DNA from: CBDIHH01 sp965279095
GTDB lineage: Bacteria; Pseudomonadota; Alphaproteobacteria; Caulobacterales; Caulobacteraceae
Direction of reading: 5' to 3'
DNA: 64,000 nt
Assembly (NCBI GenBank): GCA_965279095.1
Contig: CBDIHH010000005.1
Location: forward strand, 310,001-374,000
Positions 1 through 7,482 of this stretch are shown here, one piece after another. Below the pieces are notes generated by a model. The model saw only the letters and a program-made list of their open reading frames with translations. It had not been told where the DNA came from and did no database searches. A program made the position numbers and the translations under genes. Position 1 is the first letter of the stretch. Each line of letters starts with the position of its first letter.

Positions 1-156
1 CTGGCGGCCCTCATTCCGCCGGGTTTCTACCCCTTCATCCACGTCAGCCTCACCGACGACCATCCTTATGCCCAGGCCTTCGTCATCATCGAGGCGCGCC
101 CAGAGGCCCCGGAGGCCGGGGCGCGTCGGCTTGCCGAAGGCCCGGTGAACGTCTAG
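1..156 (+). CDS. acpS: Holo-[acyl-carrier-protein] synthase, C-terminal end (partial)
   Basis: Only the last 51 codons are in the window; the gene enters from the left edge in frame 1 and stops with TAG at 154-156. The visible residues include PPGFYPFIHVSLTDD and a strand ending AFVIIEA. This matches the end of AcpS, where a conserved HVSLTDD-type segment precedes the last strand. AcpS transfers 4'-phosphopantetheine from CoA to acyl carrier protein. Its position directly before lepB-rnc-era agrees with the usual alphaproteobacterial order. The catalytic N-terminal part lies outside the window, so the call rests on the tail and the context. Confidence 0.75.
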   Translation: MAALIPPGFYPFIHVSLTDDHPYAQAFVIIEARPEAPEAGARRLAEGPVNV

Positions 157-205
157 CTAAGCCCCGAAGCCCGCGCCGCCCGGCGTCTCAGAGACCACCC
201 CTCCC

Positions 206-982
206 ATGTCCACCGCCACAGAGCCGACCTCCGAGCGCGCGCACGCCGTCAACGAGGTGGTCGAGATCGCCAAGACGATCGCCTATGCGCTGCTGATCGC
301 CCTGGTCCTGCGGGTGTTGCTGTTCCAGCCCTTCACCATCCCGTCGGCGTCCATGGAGCCGACCCTGCTGCAGGGCGACTACATCATCGTCTCCAAATAC
401 AGCTACGGCTACAGCCGCCACTCCATGCCGTTCAGCCCGCCGATCTTCAGCGGGCGCCTGTTCGAGCGCACCCCCGACCGGGGCGACGTGGTGGTGTTCA
501 AGCTGCCCCGCGACGGCCACACCGACTACATCAAGCGACTGATCGGCCTGCCGGGCGATCATATCCAGGTCAAGAACGGGGTGCTTTTCATCAACGACAA
601 GGCGCTCAAGCGCCAGGAACTGGCGCCGGGGATGGTCACCGAGAGCTTCGGCTTCACCCATCCGGTCGAGCGCTTCCTGGAGACCAATCCCGAGGGCCGC
701 CAATACGTCACCTACGACCTCGAGCCCGACGGCCCGGTGGACAACACCGGCGTCTTCGTCGTCCCCCAGGGCCACTATTTCATGATGGGCGACAACCGCG
801 ACAACTCCCTCGACAGCCGCGTCTCGCCGGAGGCCGGCGGCGTCGGCTTCGTCCCGGCCGAGAACCTGGTGGGCAAGGCGCAGATCATCCTGCTGTCCTG
901 GGACCGCGAGGCCTCGCTGTTCAAGCCCTGGACCTGGTTCACCGGCGCCCGGCCGAGCCGGTTCTTCAACCTGCTGAGATGA
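206..982 (+). CDS. lepB: Signal peptidase I
   Basis: Inner-membrane serine protease (258 aa) that removes signal peptides from exported proteins. A single N-terminal hydrophobic segment (about residues 24-42) is followed by PSASMEPTL with the catalytic Ser49, then the lysine motif DYIKRLIGLPGD with the general base Lys110, and late in the protein the GDNRDNSLDSR box typical of the family. Length is normal for an alphaproteobacterial enzyme. Its stop overlaps the start of rnc by the ATGA arrangement at 979-982, so lepB, rnc and era form one translationally coupled unit. Confidence 0.97.
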   Translation: MSTATEPTSERAHAVNEVVEIAKTIAYALLIALVLRVLLFQPFTIPSASMEPTLLQGDYIIVSKYSYGYSRHSMPFSPPIFSGRLFERTPDRGDVVVFKLPRDGHTDYIKRLIGLPGDHIQVKNGVLFINDKALKRQELAPGMVTESFGFTHPVERFLETNPEGRQYVTYDLEPDGPVDNTGVFVVPQGHYFMMGDNRDNSLDSRVSPEAGGVGFVPAENLVGKAQIILLSWDREASLFKPWTWFTGARPSRFFNLLR

Positions 983-1668
983 ACCGCCGCGCCGCCGCGG
1001 TCGCCGACCTCGAACGCCGTATCGGCCACGTCTTCTCCGATCGCGCCCTGCTCGAGCGCGCCCTGACCCACGCCTCCTCGGTGCAGGGCCGGCGAGGGGT
1101 CCTCGACAACGAGCGGCTGGAGTTCCTCGGCGATCGGGTGCTGGGCCTGGTCATCGCCGAGGCCCTGACCTTCGCCGACGACGTCGCCTCCGAGGGCGAC
1201 CTGTCCAAGCGGCTGCACGCCCTGGTGGACCGCGCCACCTGCGCCGAGGTCGCCCTGGCCATCGACCTGGGTCCGGCCATCCGCCTGCCCAGCGGCGAGC
1301 CCCAGGCGAGGCGCAACGAGACCATCCTCGCCGACGCCTGCGAGGCGCTGATCGCGGCCCTCTACCTGGAACTCGGCTACGCGGGGGCCCGCGCGGTGGT
1401 GCTGGACCTTTGGCGCGACGCCTTGGCCCGCCCCGTGGACCAGACCACGGCCAACCCCAAGTCGGAACTGCAGGAATGGGCCGCCGCCCTCAAGCGCCCG
1501 CCGCCGCGTTATAGGATACACTCGCGCGAGGGTCCCGATCACGCCCCGACCTTCGTGGTCGAGGTGACGGTCGAGGGCTTCGACGCCGTGTCCGCCCCGG
1601 GCAAGTCCCGCCAGGAGGCCGAGAAGGCCGCCGCCCAAGCCCTGCTTTTGAAAGAACGATCTTTATGA
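979..1668 (+). CDS. rnc: Ribonuclease III
   Basis: Double-strand-specific endoribonuclease (229 aa) used in rRNA and mRNA maturation. The catalytic domain shows the signature NERLEFLGDRVLGLVIAEAL and the downstream acidic stretch DACEALIAALYLELG that supplies metal-binding acids. From about residue 155 there is a double-stranded-RNA-binding domain (NPKSELQEWAAAL... to KSRQEAEKAAAQALL). It starts at the ATG overlapping the lepB stop and ends in an ATGA overlap with era (1665-1668). Confidence 0.97.
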   Translation: MNRRAAAVADLERRIGHVFSDRALLERALTHASSVQGRRGVLDNERLEFLGDRVLGLVIAEALTFADDVASEGDLSKRLHALVDRATCAEVALAIDLGPAIRLPSGEPQARRNETILADACEALIAALYLELGYAGARAVVLDLWRDALARPVDQTTANPKSELQEWAAALKRPPPRYRIHSREGPDHAPTFVVEVTVEGFDAVSAPGKSRQEAEKAAAQALLLKERSL

Positions 1669-2624
1669 GCGATGCCCCCCCGGCCGACCCCGCCGCCACC
1701 CGCGCCGGCTTCGCCGCGGTGATCGGCGCGCCCAACGCCGGCAAGTCGACCCTGGTCAACCGCCTTGTGGGGGCCAAGGTCTCCATCGTCACCCAGAAGG
1801 TGCAGACCACGCGTTTTCCGGTGCGCGGGGTGGTGATGGCCGGCCAGAGCCAGATCGTCCTCGTCGACACCCCCGGCATCTTCAAGCCGCGCCGCCGCCT
1901 GGACCGGGCCATGGTCCGCTCCGCCTGGGCGGGCGCCGAGGACGCCGACGCCCTGGTGCATCTGGTCGACGTCGCCGCCGAGATCCTGGTGGTCGAGGGC
2001 GGCGCCAAGGGCGCTGACAAGAAGGCCGTCGAGGACGTCCAGTCGATCATCGCCGGGCTCAAGTCCGCCGGCCGCAAGGCCATCCTGGCCCTGAACAAGA
2101 TCGACCAGGTGAAGCGCGACAAGCTGCTGGCGGTCTCCGAGGGCCTGTTCGCCCATGGGGTCTATGACGAGGTGTTCATGATCTCGGCCACCAACGGCTC
2201 AGGCGTCGACGACCTCAAGGCGCGGCTGGCCGAGCTCATGCCCGAAGGCCCCTGGCTCTATCCCGAGGACCAGACCGGCGACCTCACCGCCCGCCTGCTG
2301 TCGGCGGAGATCACCCGCGAAAAGGTCTATCTGCGGGTCCACGAGGAACTGCCCTATTCGGCCACCGTCGAGACCACCGACTTCAAGGAGGCCAAGAACG
2401 GCATCCGCATCGAGCAGACCATCTATGTGGAGCGCGAGGGCCAGCGCCCGATCATCCTGGGCAAGGGCGGCCAGACCCTGAAATGGATCGGCGAGAACTC
2501 CCGAAAGGAGCTCATCGAGATTCTCGGCCAGCCCGTGCACCTGTTCCTGCACGTCAAGGTCAAGGAGAACTGGGCGGAGGACCGCGGCCTCTACAAGGAC
2601 TTCGGGCTGGACTTCGATGTGTAG
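1665..2624 (+). CDS. era: GTPase Era
   Basis: Ras-like GTPase (319 aa) that assists 16S rRNA maturation and 30S assembly. G1 is GAPNAGKST, G3 is DTPG, G4 is NKID. The C-terminal half carries the KH RNA-binding domain, seen around IILGKGGQTLKWIGENSRKE. A short insertion relative to the minimal fold lies just before G4 (VVEGGAKGADKKAVED). The start overlaps the rnc stop, so it is translated as part of the lepB-rnc-era unit. Confidence 0.97.
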   Translation: MSDAPPADPAATRAGFAAVIGAPNAGKSTLVNRLVGAKVSIVTQKVQTTRFPVRGVVMAGQSQIVLVDTPGIFKPRRRLDRAMVRSAWAGAEDADALVHLVDVAAEILVVEGGAKGADKKAVEDVQSIIAGLKSAGRKAILALNKIDQVKRDKLLAVSEGLFAHGVYDEVFMISATNGSGVDDLKARLAELMPEGPWLYPEDQTGDLTARLLSAEITREKVYLRVHEELPYSATVETTDFKEAKNGIRIEQTIYVEREGQRPIILGKGGQTLKWIGENSRKELIEILGQPVHLFLHVKVKENWAEDRGLYKDFGLDFDV

Positions 2625-2643
2625 GGGCCGTGTCTCCATCTCC

Positions 2644-2696
2644 TCCCCCGCCAAGGGCGGGGGAGGGGGACCGCCGCTCGTAGAGCGGTGGTGGAG
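2644..2696. repeat. REP-like intergenic double hairpin
   Basis: Two consecutive inverted repeats lie between era and recO. The first is TCCCCCGCC (2644-2652), loop AAG, GGCGGGGGA (2656-2664). The second is CCGCTC (2674-2679), loop GTA, GAGCGG (2683-2688), extendable with one wobble pair. G-rich sequence of the same flavour recurs at about 22011-22035. No T-tract follows, so this is better read as a dispersed intergenic repeat than a simple terminator. Confidence 0.55.
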
Positions 2697-2741
2697 GGGG
2701 CAGCGCCGCCTTAGCCTGCAACCCTCGGTTCTGCCCCTCTG

Positions 2742-3473
2742 ATGGAGTGGGAAGACGACGCCTATGTCCTGTCGGCCCGCGCCCACGGCGAGACCGGGGC
2801 CATCGTCGACCTGCTCACAGAGCAGCGCGGCCGCTTCGCCGCCCATGTGGCCGGCGGCGCCTCGCGGCGGATGAAGCCCTTTCTTCAGGCAGGGGCGCGG
2901 GTGGTCGCCCGCTATCGCGCCCGGGTCTCCGACCAGCTCGGCTCGGCCCAGCTGGAGCCGGTGGGGGAGGGCCCGTCGTCTCTGTTCGACGATCCCGCCG
3001 CCCTCGCCGGCCTGGCCGCCGCCGCCGCGGTGACCGCCGGCGCGCTGCCGGAGCGCGAGCCCCATCCGGGGGCCTTCTACGCCTTCGAGGCCCTGACCCA
3101 GGCCCTGGCCGTGCCGGAGATCTGGCCGGCGGTGTTCGTCCGCTTCGAGGCCGGCCTGCTGCAGGAGCTGGGCTTTGGCCTGGACCTGTCGCGCTGCGCC
3201 GCCACCGGGTCCACCGATGACCTGATCTACGTCTCGCCCAGGACCGGCCGCGCTGTCAGCCGCGCCGCCGGGGCGCCCTACAGCGACCGCCTGCTGCCCC
3301 TGCCGCCCTTCCTGCTGTCCTCCCAGGTCGCCCTGATCGAGGGCGATGTCGGCCTGGGCCTGGCCCTCACAGGGCATTTCCTGGAGCAGTTCGTGTTCGG
3401 GCCCTTCAACAAGCCCTTGCCGGCCGCCAGACTGTGGTTGATTGACCGCCTGCGGGAGGCGGACCGACTCTAG
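2742..3473 (+). CDS. recO: DNA repair protein RecO
   Basis: RecO (243 aa) acts in the RecFOR pathway, loading RecA on single-stranded gaps. The N-terminal OB-fold part reads EDDAYVLSARAHGETGAIVDL and GRFAAHVAGGASRRMKP, typical of the family. The C-terminal helical part contains LDLSRCAATGSTDDLIYVSP, where other RecO proteins have a four-cysteine zinc site; here only one cysteine of that region is visible, as in many alphaproteobacterial RecO proteins. It lies 117 bp after era. Confidence 0.93.
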   Translation: MEWEDDAYVLSARAHGETGAIVDLLTEQRGRFAAHVAGGASRRMKPFLQAGARVVARYRARVSDQLGSAQLEPVGEGPSSLFDDPAALAGLAAAAAVTAGALPEREPHPGAFYAFEALTQALAVPEIWPAVFVRFEAGLLQELGFGLDLSRCAATGSTDDLIYVSPRTGRAVSRAAGAPYSDRLLPLPPFLLSSQVALIEGDVGLGLALTGHFLEQFVFGPFNKPLPAARLWLIDRLREADRL

Positions 3474-3574
3474 GCTGCGCTGTTTTGGCTCAACCGAGGC
3501 TATAGAATTTGTGGCAAGTTCAATCAGCCGGCGTCTTATCTGCAACCATGCGTCGAGCGGGGGCTTAGCGTCTA

Positions 3575-4468
3575 ATGCAGTTGAAGATTCGGTGCCGCCC
3601 CCGGAAAGCTGCTGACTTCCCGAACTGGACATTTCCGAACCTCGACTTCGACTACGAGCCGGAGACCCAGTCAGTCTGGATGTATTACAAGGAGGATGGT
3701 CCTCCGTTCTACACCTTCCAGACCCTCACCGACATGGCCGACATCCGTGAATCCCTGCGGGCTTTCTTTGCGTCGGAACTGATCGAGGCGTTTCCCATCC
3801 GCTATTTCGTCATGGCGTCCCGCAAGCCCGGGGTGTTCAACCTCGGCGGCGATCTGGCCATGTTCGCCCAGTCCATCAAGGACGGCGACCGCATCTGGCT
3901 GCGCGACTACGCCCATGCCTGCATCGACGTCGTCCATGGCCTGGCCATCGGCTTCGGCCTGCCCATTGTCACCCTGTCCGTCATCACCGGCCAGGCTCTG
4001 GGCGGCGGGCTCGAGGCGGCCCTGGCCGAGGATTTCCTGCTGGCGGAGGAAACGGCGAAGATCGGCGTGCCCGAGGTCGCCTTCAACACCTTCCCCGGCA
4101 TGGGCGCGGTCAGCCTGCTGACCCGCCGCCTGGGCGCGGCCAAGGCCGAGGAGATCATCGCCTCGGGGCACGTCTACAGCGGCGCCCAGATGCACGACAT
4201 CGGGGTCGTGGACATCCTGGCCGAGCCCGGCCACGCCCATGAGCGGGCGCGCGAATGGATGCTGCAGGGGGGCGAGGCCCGCTATGCCCGCCGCCTGGCC
4301 ATCGCCGCCGCGCGCCGCCGTTTCTTCCCCGTGACCTTCGAGGAACTGGTCCGCATCACTGACCTGTGGGTGGAATGCTCGTGCGACATTACCCCGCACG
4401 ACGTCCGGCATATGGAACGCCTGGCCTCGGCCCAGAAGAAGATGATCGCCGCCGACCGCCCGCGTTAA
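3575..4468 (+). CDS. RpfF-like crotonase (putative DSF-family fatty-acid signal synthase)
   Basis: Crotonase-superfamily protein (297 aa). The core reads GQALGGGLEAALAED, then IGVPEVAFNTFPGMGAVSLL, and before that FNLGGDLAMFAQSIKDGDR and YAHACIDVVHG. This pattern resembles RpfF, the enzyme making diffusible signal factor (cis-2-unsaturated fatty acids) from acyl-ACP, more than ordinary enoyl-CoA hydratases. Glu147 and Glu167 are 20 residues apart and align with the two catalytic glutamates of Xanthomonas RpfF (Glu141, Glu161). Length matches RpfF (about 289 aa). The next gene, 87 bp downstream on the same strand, is a PAS-GGDEF-EAL protein, a pairing reminiscent of RpfF-RpfR in Burkholderia. 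The fold assignment is firm; the product it makes is inferred. Confidence 0.8.
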   Translation: MQLKIRCRPRKAADFPNWTFPNLDFDYEPETQSVWMYYKEDGPPFYTFQTLTDMADIRESLRAFFASELIEAFPIRYFVMASRKPGVFNLGGDLAMFAQSIKDGDRIWLRDYAHACIDVVHGLAIGFGLPIVTLSVITGQALGGGLEAALAEDFLLAEETAKIGVPEVAFNTFPGMGAVSLLTRRLGAAKAEEIIASGHVYSGAQMHDIGVVDILAEPGHAHERAREWMLQGGEARYARRLAIAAARRRFFPVTFEELVRITDLWVECSCDITPHDVRHMERLASAQKKMIAADRPR

Positions 4469-4555
4469 CCATGCCGCTTCATCGAACTTCAATGCCCCCT
4501 GTCCATCCTGGTAACCGTGAAAGGTCCCCGTCGGGACCGGCTGCGGCAGGGTTCG

Positions 4556-6859
4556 ATGACGCAATCCAGTGGTGTGAAATCTCCGAAGGCGACGCTTCCG
4601 GCTGATATCCACGCCGCGCTGGTGGAGACCCTGTTCGGGACGGTCGGGTCCTTCGTGGCCGGCATGCTTGGCGGGATCCTGGTGGCGATTATCGCCCTGG
4701 CCCGCACCCAAAACCCCATCTTCCTGGTCTGTTTCGCCTGCGTCCTGTCCCTGTCGGGCCTGCGCATCGCCGTGCTGCTGTGCCATCAGCGCACCGACCG
4801 CGAACTGCGGATGCTGCAGGCGAAGCGCTGGGAACGGCTCTACGCCCTGGGCGCCATCGGCTTTATGCTGGCGGTGGGGGTGACCTCCGCGATCCTGTTC
4901 CAGGTTCGCCACGACCAGCTCACCGTTCTCTACGGCGCCGTCATCATCCTCGGCCTGGCGGGCTCCATGGCCGGCCGCAATGCCGGGCGGCCGCTGATCG
5001 TCTATGGCCAGATGGTGTGCGTCCTGGGGCCGCTGACGGTGACCCTGCTGTTCCAGAACAGCGCCTGGTACTACGGCCTCGCGGCGATTCTGCTGCTGGT
5101 GATGGTCGCGGTGCGCTCCACCACCGATTTCGTCAACGGCATCCTCGTGGCGGCGATGCTCAACGGGCGCGAGGCGTCCATCCAGCGCACCCGCTTCTCC
5201 ACCGCCCTCGACAGCATGGCCCACGGCCTGTGCATGGGCGACGCCGCCGGCAACGTCGCGGTGATCAACCACCGCCTGCAGGCCTTCTTCGACCTGCCTG
5301 ACGACATGGCCGGCGCATCCGTGCGCGAGCTGGCCCGTCAGATCGCCCGCTTCGGCGGCATGTCCGAGGCGGCCGAGGCCCGCTTCCTGCGCGCCTGGGA
5401 AACCCACGTGGCCGGCCGCGACTCCTCGGTGTTCAGCGAGTCCGTCGACGACCACATCTACGACTTCCGCGTCGAGCCCATGCACGGCGGCGGGTTCGTG
5501 GTGGTGGTCGAGGATGTCACCGCCGCCCGCATCGCCTCGCGCGAGATCGAGCGGATGGCGCACTTCGATTCCCTCACCGGCCTGCCCAACCGCATGCAGT
5601 TCCACGGCCACATGGAGACCCTGTTCTCCCAGGCCGGGGGATTGCCGGGCAAGATGGCCCTGCTCAGCGTCGACCTCGACCAGTTCAAGGAGGTCAACGA
5701 CGTGCGCGGCCATCCCACGGGGGACGAGCTGCTGCGCCGGGTGGCCGACCGCCTGCGCCACAGCGCCCGCGGCGCCGACATGATCGCCCGCTTCGGGGGC
5801 GACGAGTTCCAGGTGCTGCTGCTCAACCCCGCCGGCCTCGGCGCCGTCCAGGCCACCGCCCAGCACATCATCGACGCGGTCAGCGCCAGCTACTGCATCG
5901 ACGGCCACACCATCACCATCGGCGTCAGCATCGGCATCGCCATGGCCCCGCGCGACGCCCAGACCGCCGACGAGCTGCTCCGCTGCGCCGACATGGCCCT
6001 CTACCAGGCCAAGGCGCAGGGCAGGGGCACCTACCGGGCCTTCGAGCCGGCCCTGGATTCCGCCATCCGCCGCAAGCGCGAGGTCGAGCAGGACCTGCGC
6101 GAGGCCCTCGTCGGCGATGGGCTGGAACTGCACTACCAGCCGGTGGTCGATACCCGCACGGGCCAGATCGTCGCCTGCGAAGCCCTGGTGCGGATGCGGG
6201 TGCCGGACAAGGGCATGATCGCGCCGGGTGAATTCATCCATGTGGCCGAGGAGACCGGCCTGATCGTCCAGCTGGGCGATTGGGTGCTGCGCCGCGCCTG
6301 CCGCGACGCCGTCTCCTGGCCCCCGCACATCCGGGTGGCGGTGAACTTCTCGCCCAAGCAGTTCGTCATCGGCAAGAATGTGGTCGGCGACATCAAGAAG
6401 GCGCTGCGCGACTCTGGCCTGCCCGCCGAGCGGCTTGAGGTGGAGATCACCGAGAGCACCATCATCGAGGCCAAGGACGCCCTGCGCCAGCTCAGCGCCA
6501 TCTCGGCCATCGGGGTCAAGATCTCCCTGGATGACTTCGGCACCGGCTATTCGAGCCTGTCCTATCTGCGCCAGTTCCCTGTCGACAAGATCAAGATCGA
6601 CCGGTCCTTCGCCCAGGACCTCAAGTCCCGCGCCTCCCAGGCGGTGGTCGGCTCGGTGTCGGTGCTGGCCCATATGCTCGACGTTGAGCTGGTCATCGAG
6701 GGCATTGAGACCCAGCAGCAGCTCGAAGGCGTCACCGGCTGGGACGTGCACCTGATCCAGGGCTATTTCTTCAGCCGGCCCAAGCTTCTGGCCGAGATCC
6801 TGCCGCTCCTGCTGGCCCCGGCGCCGTTCAGCCCGCGGCGCATCGAGCGGGTCGCCTAG
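4556..6859 (+). CDS. Membrane PAS-GGDEF-EAL cyclic-di-GMP protein
   Basis: About 767 aa from ATG 4556, preceded by GGCAGG; an in-frame GTG at 4517 would add 13 residues. Residues ~20-190 contain five or six hydrophobic segments (a MASE-like sensory membrane domain). A PAS-like region follows at ~210-315. The GGDEF domain has the intact motif at residues 414-418 with RGAD five residues upstream, a canonical RxxD inhibitory site. The EAL domain begins with EAL at 542-544 and keeps LEVEITES, DDFGTGYSSL, KIDRSF, IEGIET and QGYFFSRP, so key metal and catalytic residues are present. Both synthesis and hydrolysis of c-di-GMP look possible. It sits directly after the RpfF-like gene and probably shares its transcript. 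Confidence 0.93.
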   Translation: MTQSSGVKSPKATLPADIHAALVETLFGTVGSFVAGMLGGILVAIIALARTQNPIFLVCFACVLSLSGLRIAVLLCHQRTDRELRMLQAKRWERLYALGAIGFMLAVGVTSAILFQVRHDQLTVLYGAVIILGLAGSMAGRNAGRPLIVYGQMVCVLGPLTVTLLFQNSAWYYGLAAILLLVMVAVRSTTDFVNGILVAAMLNGREASIQRTRFSTALDSMAHGLCMGDAAGNVAVINHRLQAFFDLPDDMAGASVRELARQIARFGGMSEAAEARFLRAWETHVAGRDSSVFSESVDDHIYDFRVEPMHGGGFVVVVEDVTAARIASREIERMAHFDSLTGLPNRMQFHGHMETLFSQAGGLPGKMALLSVDLDQFKEVNDVRGHPTGDELLRRVADRLRHSARGADMIARFGGDEFQVLLLNPAGLGAVQATAQHIIDAVSASYCIDGHTITIGVSIGIAMAPRDAQTADELLRCADMALYQAKAQGRGTYRAFEPALDSAIRRKREVEQDLREALVGDGLELHYQPVVDTRTGQIVACEALVRMRVPDKGMIAPGEFIHVAEETGLIVQLGDWVLRRACRDAVSWPPHIRVAVNFSPKQFVIGKNVVGDIKKALRDSGLPAERLEVEITESTIIEAKDALRQLSAISAIGVKISLDDFGTGYSSLSYLRQFPVDKIKIDRSFAQDLKSRASQAVVGSVSVLAHMLDVELVIEGIETQQQLEGVTGWDVHLIQGYFFSRPKLLAEILPLLLAPAPFSPRRIERVA

Positions 6860-7482
6860 AGGGATCTGGATTCCCGCCGGACCCCAGGGCCCGGACGATC
6901 GATGGGGCAGGCGAGCCTGGCCCAAGCCAACACCCCATAGCCGCCGCCGCCGCTGACATCGTGACCCCGGGGCGGCTCCCGGCAGGCGCGCCTCGACGCC
7001 ATGCCTGAAAATCCCCGCACCGCCGTGGAATAAATCCCGGCTGCCGCCGTTTACCCTCTGTCCAAGCTTGACGCTGGACGACCGCGGCAGCCGCGGCCGG
7101 GCCCGGACCGGGGGGTGGGGGATGATTCATTGACTGGCGGGAGGCGGCGTGCGCCGCGGCCCAGATCGAGCGTCGGGGGGACTTCAGCAGAGGCTGCAAG
7201 TCAATTCCCAGACCATCGGTGACCAACACAGCCGGGCTAAGCCAAGAGCCCAAACATCCAGTCCCTGAGACGATTTGTCATTGGACGGATATCGGCGTGG
7301 TGAATAGAAATTAATTCAGCGGATTGGCCCGCGTCTCGTCATCTCGACTTGCCTAGTTAATGTTTATGCGTGTGATTATCAAATACCAACCCGGCCTATG
7401 GTTAATTGGCTTGGGCTGAAACTGATTATCGCTCGCATTTCATTTTCGGGCCTAACCCGCATCTGATTTGGAGCTTCCTGAT
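6860..7482. other. Long intergenic region upstream of the giant RTX/integrin-like gene
   Basis: About 620 bp without a convincing gene. The left two thirds are GC-rich and the only sizeable open frame (minus strand, 6828-7253) has low-complexity composition and no recognisable domain. The last 220 bp, from about 7260, are clearly AT-richer than the surroundings and are the likely promoter region for the gene starting at 7483. Two copies of TGATTATC, at 7373-7380 and 7423-7430, lie exactly 50 bp apart. No T-tailed hairpin terminator for the GGDEF-EAL gene was seen. Confidence 0.5.

Noticed and set aside
3671..6925. Open frame of 1084 codons on the minus strand opposite the crotonase and GGDEF-EAL genes
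   Set aside because: Composition is rich in Gly, Ala, His, Gln and Asp with no domain; it mirrors the third-position GC bias of two clearly real plus-strand genes.
6828..7253. Possible 141-codon gene on the minus strand in the long intergenic region
   Set aside because: Low-complexity Ala/Pro/Arg composition, no ribosome-binding site with clear spacing and no family resemblance.
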